7,388 bases of DNA. Origin: an uncultured Gammaproteobacteria bacterium. GTDB lineage: Bacteria; Pseudomonadota; Gammaproteobacteria; PS1; Pseudothioglobaceae. Position numbers and translations under genes: made by a program. The stretch lies in contig CAKMYR010000055.1 in NCBI GenBank assembly GCA_929200175.1, positions 1 through 7,388 on the forward strand, in the 5' to 3' direction. Positions 1 to 6,349 of the stretch are shown here, piece by piece; within the stretch, counting starts at the first letter, position 1, and every line of letters starts with the position of its first letter. Below the pieces are notes generated by a model, which worked only from the letters and a program-made list of their open reading frames with translations, was not told the DNA's origin and made no database searches.

Positions 1-2
1 AA

Positions 3-137
3 GCCACTTCGATATACACGCAAGGAAATGGCGAAAAGTGGGACTCCACCAAAATGTTTGAGATTATGATGGATATTTCTAAAAGCTCTCTTAAAGTGCT
101 TGCAAGTGACTTATTTAAACAAATTACAAATAGTTAA
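3..137 (+). CDS. C-terminal end of an unrecognised protein (5' truncated by window edge)
   Basis: An open frame enters from the left edge and encodes 44 residues before a TAA stop at 135-137. The other two forward frames close within about 70 bases, so this is the only + strand frame that could be the tail of a gene. The visible tail starts ATSIYTQGNGEKWDSTK and continues as a probable amphipathic helix to ...ASDLFKQITNS. It has no membrane segment and no motif I can tie to a family. The gene converges on rnpB, with 49 bp between its stop and the RNA 3' end, and a hairpin sits in that gap. Coding status is inferred from the open frame, a natural-looking composition and the terminator-like hairpin after the stop. 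The fragment is too short for a functional call. Confidence 0.5.
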   Translation, partial: ATSIYTQGNGEKWDSTKMFEIMMDISKSSLKVLASDLFKQITNS

Positions 138-144
138 GAAAAAT

Positions 145-182
145 AATTTTTGGGGCAATAAGCATATAATTCCCTAAAATTT
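145..182. terminator. Weak, possibly bidirectional terminator hairpin between convergent genes
   Basis: Bases 148-155 (TTTTGGGG) can pair with 172-179 (CCCTAAAA). This gives an 8-bp stem with one G-U wobble on the + strand, a 16-nt loop, and two more A-T pairs beyond a T-T mismatch. In the minus-strand transcript the wobble becomes an A-C mismatch, but that side is followed by a better U-rich stretch (ATTATTTTTCTT). The position between a + strand stop at 137 and the rnpB 3' end at 187 is where a shared terminator would be expected. The loop is large and the stem AT-rich, so this is tentative. Confidence 0.35.
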
Positions 183-186
183 AATT

Positions 187-516
187 GAAGTTGGTCTATA
201 AGCCGGGTTCTGTAATAGATGGTCATCCATCTGAAAGTATTGTCACCAATACTTTTTAGCGCCCTACCCAATAGCTAATACGAGCAGCATAATTGCTATT
301 CTATTTGAGCTTGCTCCAAGTGGGGTTTACCTTGCTACTTTTGTTACCAAAAGCACGGTGCGCTCTTACCGCACCTTTTCACCCTTACCAATTAAGGCGG
401 TTTAAGTTTCTTTAGCACTTTCCGTTGCGTCATCGCACCTAGCTGTTAGCTAGCACTTTGCTCTATGGAGCCCGGACTTTCCTCTGAAATAATTCAGCGA
501 CCATCCGACCAACTTC
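187..516 (-). ncRNA. rnpB: RNase P RNA, bacterial class A (M1 RNA)
   Basis: This is the catalytic RNA of ribonuclease P, which cleaves 5' leaders from pre-tRNAs. Read on the minus strand, its ends form a perfect 10-bp P1 helix (GAAGTTGGTC at 507-516 with GACCAACTTC at 187-196). P2 follows (GGATGGTC with GACCATCT). The universally conserved core elements are present: GAGGAAAGTCCGGGCTCC near the 5' end, GGTAAGGGTGAAA and GGTGCGGTAAGAGCGCACC in the middle, and ACAGAACCCGGCTTATAG near the 3' end. P18 is a 7-bp stem with a GTGA tetraloop. The RNA is about 330 nt against 377 in E. coli. P3 is reduced to a 5-bp hairpin, P12 is almost absent, and the P15-P16 loop has no GGU motif at the usual place. 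It lies 41 bp downstream of the fumarase stop on the same strand and has its own promoter candidate. Identity is certain; ends are placed from P1. Confidence 0.97.
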
Positions 517-522
517 GATTAA

Positions 523-550
523 ATTATATTCAAAAAAATAACAATTTGAA
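523..550 (-). promoter_or_regulatory. Promoter of rnpB (sigma-70 type)
   Basis: A perfect -10 hexamer TATAAT occupies 523-528 on the minus strand. Six bases separate it from the first base of the mature RNA at 516, which is the ideal distance for transcription to start at the mature 5' end, as E. coli rnpB does from its main promoter. The best -35 is TTCAAA (545-550) with a 16-bp spacer, only 4 of 6 matches. The element lies wholly in the short gap after the fumarase stop, so rnpB need not depend on read-through. Confidence 0.6.
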
Positions 551-557
551 GATTTTA

Positions 558-2042
558 TTAAAAATTAATATCTTGAAAAACTGAATGGATATTATTACCA
601 GTACTATCAACTGCTACAGTAACTGGCATATCCTTAACTTTAAGCTCATAAATAGCTTCCATTGCAAGATCTTCAAATGCTATTTTTTTAGCTTCTTTAA
701 TTGATTTAGAGATTAGATAAGCAGCGCCGCCAACTGCTATTAAATAAGTTGCCTTGTGTTTTTTAAGCGAATCAATGGTTTTTTGTCCACGCTCGGCTTT
801 ACCTATCATTCCTAAAATATTAGTATTATCAAGAATGATGTCAGTAAACTTGTCCATTCTAGTTGCAGTAGTTGGACCAGCTGGCCCTATTACTTCATTA
901 GCAACAGCATCAACTGGACCAACATAATAAATAAACTTATTATCAAAATTAACAGATTTTGGCAATCCTTGTCCATTTTCAATCATTTGTTTAATACGAT
1001 TATGAGCAGCATCTCTGCCTGTTATTATGGTGCCAGTTAATAAAAGAGTATCGCCGATATTCCATTTTTTGGTTTGTTGTTTGGTCAAAGTATCTAAATT
1101 AACTTTAATATATTTTGGATAATCAATATCAATATTTGGATAATCATCAATATTAATATCTGGTAATTTAGCAACGCCAGAGCCATCAAGTGAAAAATGA
1201 ATATGTCTAGTAGCTGCACAATTTGGAATAATAGCTACAGGAAGAGAGGCAGCGTGAGTTGGATAATCTTTTATTTTAACATCTAAAACAGTGGTAAGCC
1301 CTCCTAAACCTTGAGCGCCAATCCCTAGATTATTAATCTTATTAAATAACTCTACTCTAAGTTTTTCAATTGGGGTTTTGGTTTTTTTGTCAATTATATC
1401 TTGGATATTTATTGGCTCTGTTAGGCTTTTTTTTGCAAGTAACATTGCCTTTTCTGCTGTGCCTCCTACTCCAATTCCAATAATCCCGGGTGGACACCAT
1501 CCTGCGCCCATACCTATTACTGTTTTTAATACTAAGTCAACTATATCATCATTAGGCTCTAAGGCGAAGAATTTTGATTTATTTTCCGAGCCAGCGCCTT
1601 TTGCTGATAAGGTGAAGTTAATTTTATTGCCGGTTACGATTTTTGTATGAATAATAGCTGGAGTATTATCTTTAGTATTAGTTCTTGTAAATAATGGATC
1701 TTTTATAATTGATGCTCTTAGTTTATTTTCTGGGTGCTGATAAGCCTTTTTTACCCCTTGATTTATCATATCTTCTAAAGACAAATCGCAATCCCATTTT
1801 ACATCTGTTCCAACTTCAACAAAAACATTAACAATGCCAGTATCTTGACAAAGTGGCCTTTTTCCTAAGGCTGCCATTTTTGAATTAATTAAAATTTGGG
1901 CAATAGCGTTTTTTGCAGATTGATTAGTTTCTTTAAGGTAGGCATTTTTAATAGCTTTAATAAAATCTGGGCTATGATAATAAGAAATGTATTGAAGAGC
2001 ATTAAAAATACTATCAACGACATATTTTTGTTTAATTTTCAC
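558..2042 (-). CDS. fumA: Class I (iron-sulfur) fumarate hydratase, single-chain form
   Basis: This enzyme interconverts fumarate and L-malate in the TCA cycle, in the cytoplasm, using an oxygen-sensitive [4Fe-4S] cluster. The 494-residue chain has the fused alpha plus beta layout. The N-terminal fumarase domain (about 10-290) carries the three expected cluster cysteines: C65 in RPLCQDTG, C183 in GWCPPG and C275 in IPNCAATRH. The C-terminal domain (about 310-490) has TGRDAAH (341-347), GPAGPTTATRMD (386-397) and GKAERG (414-419). FumA of E. coli is somewhat longer (548). The start is GTG, because a stop lies five codons upstream in frame and no ATG is available near the N-terminus. No Shine-Dalgarno sequence precedes it. 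The gene is divergent from mreB and followed by rnpB. A related activity such as L-tartrate dehydratase cannot be excluded from sequence, since the same fold is used, but fumarase is much more likely for a lone fused gene. Confidence 0.93.
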   Translation of the reverse strand: MKIKQKYVVDSIFNALQYISYYHSPDFIKAIKNAYLKETNQSAKNAIAQILINSKMAALGKRPLCQDTGIVNVFVEVGTDVKWDCDLSLEDMINQGVKKAYQHPENKLRASIIKDPLFTRTNTKDNTPAIIHTKIVTGNKINFTLSAKGAGSENKSKFFALEPNDDIVDLVLKTVIGMGAGWCPPGIIGIGVGGTAEKAMLLAKKSLTEPINIQDIIDKKTKTPIEKLRVELFNKINNLGIGAQGLGGLTTVLDVKIKDYPTHAASLPVAIIPNCAATRHIHFSLDGSGVAKLPDINIDDYPNIDIDYPKYIKVNLDTLTKQQTKKWNIGDTLLLTGTIITGRDAAHNRIKQMIENGQGLPKSVNFDNKFIYYVGPVDAVANEVIGPAGPTTATRMDKFTDIILDNTNILGMIGKAERGQKTIDSLKKHKATYLIAVGGAAYLISKSIKEAKKIAFEDLAMEAIYELKVKDMPVTVAVDSTGNNIHSVFQDINF

Positions 2043-2058
2043 TATTATTGGTTTTTAA

Positions 2059-2087
2059 ATAATAAAATACTTAAAACACATAATCAA
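2059..2087 (-). promoter_or_regulatory. Candidate promoter of the fumarase gene
   Basis: On the minus strand TTGATT (2082-2087) and TATTAT (2059-2064) are separated by exactly 17 bp, matching the sigma-70 consensus in 4 of 6 and 5 of 6 positions. Transcription would start near 2052, leaving a leader of only about 10 nt before the GTG at 2042. A second -10-like TATAAT (2117-2122) on this strand would give a leader of about 68 nt but has only a poor -35, so it is the weaker alternative. In such AT-rich DNA chance matches are common. Confidence 0.4.
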
Positions 2088-2116
2088 TTGTAATCACCTA
2101 TGTAAAGTTTTATAGT
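2088..2116 (+). promoter_or_regulatory. Candidate promoter of the mreBCD-mrdA operon
   Basis: TTGTAA (2088-2093) and TATAGT (2111-2116) are spaced by 17 bp and match the sigma-70 consensus in 4 of 6 and 5 of 6 positions. Transcription would begin near 2123, giving a leader of about 34 nt that contains the mreB ribosome binding site. The -35 directly abuts the -35 of the divergent fumarase promoter across a CAATTG palindrome (2085-2090). Confidence 0.45.
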
Positions 2117-2145
2117 ATTATATAACATTTTATCTTAAATTTAAC

Positions 2146-2151
2146 AAGAGG
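2146..2151 (+). promoter_or_regulatory. Ribosome binding site of mreB
   Basis: AAGAGG lies 5 nt before the mreB ATG and fixes that start. It is the only clear Shine-Dalgarno match before any start codon visible in this window. Confidence 0.7.
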
Positions 2152-2156
2152 TTTTT

Positions 2157-3185
2157 ATGTTTAATTTTTTTCAAGCTCAAAGTATTTCAATAGATTTAGG
2201 TACTGCTAATACTCTTATTCATATGGGTGATTCTATAGTTTTAAATGAACCATCTGTAGTAGCAATCCATAAAGGTAAAGCCCTAGAATCAACTATTATT
2301 GCAGTTGGGCAAGATGCTAAAAACATGCTAGGAAGAACTCCAGGCTCGATTGAAGCTATAAGACCTATGAAAGATGGAGTAATTGCGGATTTTAAAGTTA
2401 CTGAAAAAATGTTGCAACATTTTATTCGTAAAGTATTAAGATCTGGATTTTTTTCACCAAGTCCTAAGGTTTTAATTTGTGTTCCTTGTGGAGCTACCCA
2501 AGTTGAAAGGCGTGCGATAAAAGATAGCGCTGTTGGCGCTGGTGCGCGCGATGTATATTTGATTGAAGAGCCTATGGCAGCGGCATTAGGTGCTGGAATG
2601 GCGATTGAAGAAGCATCTGGAGCAATGGTAATAGATATTGGTGGTGGTACTACAGAAATTGCGATTATGTCGTTAAATGGGATTGTTTATTCTGATTCTT
2701 TAAGAGTTGGTGGTGATTTGTTTGATGATTATATTACTAAGTTTGTGCGTAGCGAATATGGAATTATTATAGGGCAAGTAACTGCAGAGCAGATTAAGCA
2801 AAAAGTTGGCTCGGCTTTTAAAACCAACGAAGTTAAAAAAGGTAAATTTAGAGGAAGAGGGATAACTAAGGGGATTCCTGTTAGTTTTGAAATAACTAAT
2901 GCTGAAATTTTGCAAGCATTACAAGAGCCGCTTAAAATGATTATAGGCGCTGTTAGAACTGCGCTAGAAAAAACTCCGCCAGAGCTAAGCTCAGATATTG
3001 CTGAAAATGGATTAATGCTAACAGGTGGCGGCGCTTTAATGGACGGTATTGATAAACTTATAAATTTAGAAACTGATTTACCAGTAAGGATTGCAGAAGA
3101 TCCGCTAACTTGTGTTGCCCGCGGTGGCGGTGTTGCATTAAGTATGATTAAAAAGCATAATATAGGATTTTTAGCGGCAGAGTAA
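2157..3185 (+). CDS. mreB: Rod-shape-determining protein MreB (bacterial actin)
   Basis: MreB is an ATP-dependent actin homologue that polymerises beneath the inner membrane and guides lateral peptidoglycan synthesis with MreC, MreD, RodA and PBP2. The 342-residue protein is full length (347 in E. coli). Actin-fold motifs appear in order: phosphate-1 loop DLGTANT (13-19), the EEPMAAA segment (137-143) whose Glu supports ATP hydrolysis in this family, phosphate-2 loop DIGGGTTE (160-167), and adenosine motif LTGGGALMDGID (288-299). The C-terminal block AEDPLTCVARGGGVAL (313-328) is also characteristic. The N-terminus MFNFFQAQ is short but bulky and hydrophobic, consistent with membrane anchoring. 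The ATG is supported by AAGAGG 5 nt upstream. It is the first gene of the operon, and mreC follows 29 bp after its stop. The sequence most resembles gammaproteobacterial MreB. Confidence 0.98.
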   Translation: MFNFFQAQSISIDLGTANTLIHMGDSIVLNEPSVVAIHKGKALESTIIAVGQDAKNMLGRTPGSIEAIRPMKDGVIADFKVTEKMLQHFIRKVLRSGFFSPSPKVLICVPCGATQVERRAIKDSAVGAGARDVYLIEEPMAAALGAGMAIEEASGAMVIDIGGGTTEIAIMSLNGIVYSDSLRVGGDLFDDYITKFVRSEYGIIIGQVTAEQIKQKVGSAFKTNEVKKGKFRGRGITKGIPVSFEITNAEILQALQEPLKMIIGAVRTALEKTPPELSSDIAENGLMLTGGGALMDGIDKLINLETDLPVRIAEDPLTCVARGGGVALSMIKKHNIGFLAAE

Positions 3186-3214
3186 CCTAAAAATGAAAAT
3201 ATTAGATTTAGATA

Positions 3215-4009
3215 ATGCGATTTTTTAAGATTTTTGCACCGATATTAATTGCTATTTTTTTAATTATTTACGACTATAAATTTTCATACTTAGACCACAT
3301 AAAACAAAAAATCTCTATTGTAATTTCACCAATTTATTCATTGGTAAACTTGCCGTCTTATTTATATACTTGGATAAATGATCAAAGTACTAGTAAGCAA
3401 GAATTAATTGAAAAGAATAAAAATCTTAATTCTGAATTAACAAGATTAAAGGCAAGTTTACAAAACTATAATGAATTATCACTAAAAACCCAAAAGCTCG
3501 GGGCATTGCTTGATTCAAGTTATAAAATTAAAGAAAATAACTTTATGCTAGCAAGGGTTGTGGCAGTTAGTCTATCTCGATTAAAAAAACAAATATTAAT
3601 TAATAAGGGCTATTCTAGCGGGATAAAAGTAGGGCAAACTGTACTAGGGGCTGATGGAGTAATAGGACAAATTACCTCAACTACTACTAATACTGCAAAT
3701 ATATTAATGATTACTGACCCTACTCAATATGTGCCTATTAAAAATCAACGCAATGGTATTCGTGGGACAAGCAAGGGGCTTGCAGCTAATAAAAATAGTT
3801 TAATAGTAAACTTTATTGAATCTGATTTAGATGTAAAAAAAGGAGATATATTTTTAAGTAGTGGGATTGGTTCTAAGTTTACCGAAGGCTATCCAGTAGG
3901 TAAAGTGACTAATGTTGAAAAACAAGCCAATAATCCTTTTTTACATATTGAATTAGAGCCTATCCAAAGAATAGAGCATATAGAGCTAGTATTGGTGGTT
4001 ACAAACTAA
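3215..4009 (+). CDS. mreC: Cell shape-determining protein MreC
   Basis: MreC is a bitopic inner-membrane protein whose periplasmic part binds and activates PBP2, coupling MreB filaments to wall synthesis. The 264-residue chain has a short cytoplasmic start, one membrane helix at about 6-19 (IFAPILIAIFLIIY), a probable coiled coil at about 58-98 rich in Lys, Glu and Leu, and the double beta-barrel MreC domain from about 108 to 262. The hallmark block GDIFLSSGIGSKFTEGYPVG (210-229) is clear. It is much shorter than E. coli MreC (367) because it lacks a C-terminal extension; the core domain looks complete. The ATG at 3215 is the first possible start, since an in-frame TAG (3209-3211) lies two codons upstream. 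No Shine-Dalgarno is evident. The mreD start follows 6 bp after the stop, which suggests coupled translation. Confidence 0.95.
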   Translation: MRFFKIFAPILIAIFLIIYDYKFSYLDHIKQKISIVISPIYSLVNLPSYLYTWINDQSTSKQELIEKNKNLNSELTRLKASLQNYNELSLKTQKLGALLDSSYKIKENNFMLARVVAVSLSRLKKQILINKGYSSGIKVGQTVLGADGVIGQITSTTTNTANILMITDPTQYVPIKNQRNGIRGTSKGLAANKNSLIVNFIESDLDVKKGDIFLSSGIGSKFTEGYPVGKVTNVEKQANNPFLHIELEPIQRIEHIELVLVVTN

Positions 4010-4015
4010 ATAAAT

Positions 4016-4495
4016 ATGAAAAATAATCTAAAGACTAATAATAATTATATATTGATTGCTAAAATTATATTTTTTACAGTTATTATTAGCATAATTCCTT
4101 TGCCTAAAATACTGCTAGATATTTCTCCTATTTGGGTTTTGCTTAGTATGATTTACTGCTTTATCAACACTAAAATTAGGTTTAGATTATTTTTTGCTTT
4201 ATTTGTAGGGATTTTGTTTGATATATTACAAGCAGATATACTTGGGCAAACTTCATTAGCGCTTATATTAAGCACTATTTTTATTATAAATATTAAAAAG
4301 CAATTTGAATTTTCTAATACTAGTACTCAACAAGTTTATGTATTTGTAGCTACAACTATTTACTTATTTTGTTTTTTATTAGTGTATATTTTAACGAATG
4401 GTTTTGGGTTTAGTTATTATTTACTAATTACCCCAATATCTAGTGCGTTATTTTGGCCTGTTATAAGATGGTTATTCTCAAAATTAAAACATTAA
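4016..4495 (+). CDS. mreD: Rod-shape-determining membrane protein MreD
   Basis: MreD is a small multi-pass inner-membrane partner of MreC in the elongasome. The 159-residue length matches the family (162 in E. coli). Hydrophobic segments lie at about 12-29, 37-51, 57-74, 77-92, 107-127 and 134-155, giving five or six passes. The conserved internal block GILFDILQADILGQTSLAL (65-83) and a C-terminal SALFWP (143-148) fit MreD. Sequence conservation is otherwise weak, as usual for this family, and position directly after mreC is strong support. The ATG is 6 bp after the mreC stop, and I see no Shine-Dalgarno. The strong use of Ile, Leu and Phe reflects both membrane nature and AT-rich coding. Confidence 0.93.
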   Translation: MKNNLKTNNNYILIAKIIFFTVIISIIPLPKILLDISPIWVLLSMIYCFINTKIRFRLFFALFVGILFDILQADILGQTSLALILSTIFIINIKKQFEFSNTSTQQVYVFVATTIYLFCFLLVYILTNGFGFSYYLLITPISSALFWPVIRWLFSKLKH

Positions 4496-4510
4496 AAATT
4501 ATTATTTAAT

Positions 4511-6349
4511 ATGGAAAAATTAAAAAATATTGCATTAGAAAATAAGATTTTTAAAAACCGAGTGGTGATAGCGGTGATTTTTATGATTATTATTACTTTA
4601 ATAATTATATTGCGGCTTTATAACTTGCAAATAATCAATTATGATTTCTATGTAGAAGAATCAACTGGAAACCATATAAGCGTACTTCCCATTCAGCCAA
4701 TTAGAGGAAAAATACTAGATCGTAATGGCAAAATTATAGCAACTAATAAACTAGCTTATAAATTAACACTTACTCCTGAAAAAACCAAAGATATAAATAA
4801 AACTCTACTTGAGCTTAAAAAAGATGGGTTTATTGATGAAAATAATATAAAAACCTTTAATAAAGTAAGAAAATCTTTTAAAAGATTTCAAAATATCCCT
4901 ATTAAATATAACCTAAGTGAAGAAAAAGTAAATAAATTTTTAGTTAGTAATAAATTTGTTGGGGTTGATATTGAATCTTATTTTCATCGGGTTTATCCTA
5001 ATGACAAATACGCCTCTCATGTAGTTGGGTACATAGCTAAAATCAGTGAAAAAGATAAATTAATTTACGATAAAAAAAAATATCTGGGAACTAATTTTGT
5101 AGGAAAAACTGGGATTGAAAAACAATACGAAACTATATTACACGGCGACAATGGGAAAAAGCAAATAGAAAGAAATGTAACTGGGCGGATAATTAATACT
5201 AAAGTAATAAAACCAGCTAAAAATGGCACAGATTTATATTTAAGTATTGATATGGAACTACAAAAAAAAGCATTAGAATTATTAGCTGGAAGACGAGGTG
5301 CAGTTGTTGCAATCGATGTAAAAAATGGCGAGATATTATTATTAGCTAGTGGGCCTAATTATGATCCTAATTTATTCGTTGCTGGAATCTCGCATAAAGA
5401 CTATCAAAAGTTACAAAAATCAAAAGATATACCATTATTAAATCGTGCTATCCAAGGGTTATATCCTCCGGGCTCAACTATTAAGCCGATGGTAGCATTA
5501 GCTGGACTTGAAGACGAATTTATTAGAAAAAATACTATAATTCATTGCCCAGGACATTACCAACTACCAAATGTAAAACGCAAATTTAATGACTGGAAAA
5601 GAGACGGACATGGAAATGTAGATGTAGAAAATGCAATATCTCAATCCTGCGATGTTTTCTTTTATGTTTTAGCTGATAAAATGGGGATTGATACTATCCA
5701 TCACAATCTTAAATATTTTAGATTTGGGGAAAAAACTAATATTGATATTCCCGGTGAAATCAAAGGAGTTTTGCCATCAAAAGCTTGGAAAAAAGCTATT
5801 AAAAATGAGCCATGGTACCGAGGGGAGACCTTAAATGCTGGAATAGGACAAGGGTTTATTTCTGTTACTCCTTTACAATTAGCTGTTTCTACTGCGGCAA
5901 TTGCTAATAAAGGGGTGGTTTTTGAGCCTAAATTATTAAAAAATATTCAACTAACTGATGAAGAAATTAAAGAAGTTAAAAAAGGCAGAAAAAGACAAAT
6001 ACCTATTAAAAATATTAAAAATTGGGAACAGGTTATAAAAGGCATGGAACAAACAATATACTCACCTAAAGGTACAGCTAGAAGAATAAATAAAAATCTT
6101 AACTATACTCTAGCAGGCAAAACTGGTACAGCTCAAGTTTTTGGGCTTGATGCAGAAGAACAATACATAGCAGAAGAATTAGAAGAGCATTTAAGAGATC
6201 ATGCCTTATTTACTGCTTTTGCGCCAATTGAAGATCCTAAAATAGCGATGGCTGTTATTATTGAAAATGCTGGAAGTGGTAGCTCTAAAGCCGCTCCAAT
6301 AGCTAAAGAATTATTAGATTTATATTTTAAAAATAATACTAATAATTAG
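4511..6349 (+). CDS. mrdA: Penicillin-binding protein 2, peptidoglycan D,D-transpeptidase MrdA
   Basis: PBP2 is the class B transpeptidase of the elongasome. It cross-links new peptidoglycan on the periplasmic side and pairs with the RodA glycosyltransferase. The 612-residue chain (633 in E. coli) has one N-terminal membrane helix (about 17-37), a dimerisation/pedestal domain opening with PIRGKILDRNG (63-73), and a transpeptidase domain from about 260. The catalytic motifs are complete: STIK (322-325, nucleophile S322), SCD (379-381) and KTGT (537-540). C346, D361, H367 and C380 occupy the spacing of a zinc site described in Acinetobacter PBP2. FtsI is excluded by the PBP2-type blocks NDWKRDGHG (360-368) and RDHALFTAFAP (562-572). 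The gene starts 15 bp after mreD with no evident Shine-Dalgarno and is last in the operon. Its end overlaps the convergent tgt gene by 11 bp. rodA does not follow. Confidence 0.97.
   Translation: MEKLKNIALENKIFKNRVVIAVIFMIIITLIIILRLYNLQIINYDFYVEESTGNHISVLPIQPIRGKILDRNGKIIATNKLAYKLTLTPEKTKDINKTLLELKKDGFIDENNIKTFNKVRKSFKRFQNIPIKYNLSEEKVNKFLVSNKFVGVDIESYFHRVYPNDKYASHVVGYIAKISEKDKLIYDKKKYLGTNFVGKTGIEKQYETILHGDNGKKQIERNVTGRIINTKVIKPAKNGTDLYLSIDMELQKKALELLAGRRGAVVAIDVKNGEILLLASGPNYDPNLFVAGISHKDYQKLQKSKDIPLLNRAIQGLYPPGSTIKPMVALAGLEDEFIRKNTIIHCPGHYQLPNVKRKFNDWKRDGHGNVDVENAISQSCDVFFYVLADKMGIDTIHHNLKYFRFGEKTNIDIPGEIKGVLPSKAWKKAIKNEPWYRGETLNAGIGQGFISVTPLQLAVSTAAIANKGVVFEPKLLKNIQLTDEEIKEVKKGRKRQIPIKNIKNWEQVIKGMEQTIYSPKGTARRINKNLNYTLAGKTGTAQVFGLDAEEQYIAEELEEHLRDHALFTAFAPIEDPKIAMAVIIENAGSGSSKAAPIAKELLDLYFKNNTNN

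Noticed and set aside
178..525. Inverted repeat extending the RNase P P1 helix by 8 bp (178-185 with 518-525) beyond one mismatch.
   Set aside because: If the TATAAT at 523-528 is the -10, the 518-525 arm is promoter DNA and not part of the RNA. AT-only 8-mers are also likely by chance here.
529..550. TTCAAA...TTTGAA inverted repeat with a T-run between fumarase and rnpB, resembling a terminator or operator.
   Set aside because: The stem is six AT-rich pairs with a 10-nt loop, too weak for a terminator, and there is no evidence for a binding protein.
1378..1650. Open frame of 90 codons on the + strand inside the fumarase gene.
   Set aside because: It is antisense to well-conserved fumarase sequence, including the C183 cluster motif, and has no family features.
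2700..2915. Open frame of 71 codons on the minus strand inside mreB.
   Set aside because: It is a shadow of mreB coding sequence with no ribosome binding site or recognisable product.
3193..3228. Mini-ORF of 11 codons (MKILDLDNAIF) between mreB and mreC, overlapping the mreC start; possible leader peptide.
   Set aside because: It has no ribosome binding site, and such short frames are expected by chance. Nothing suggests attenuation.
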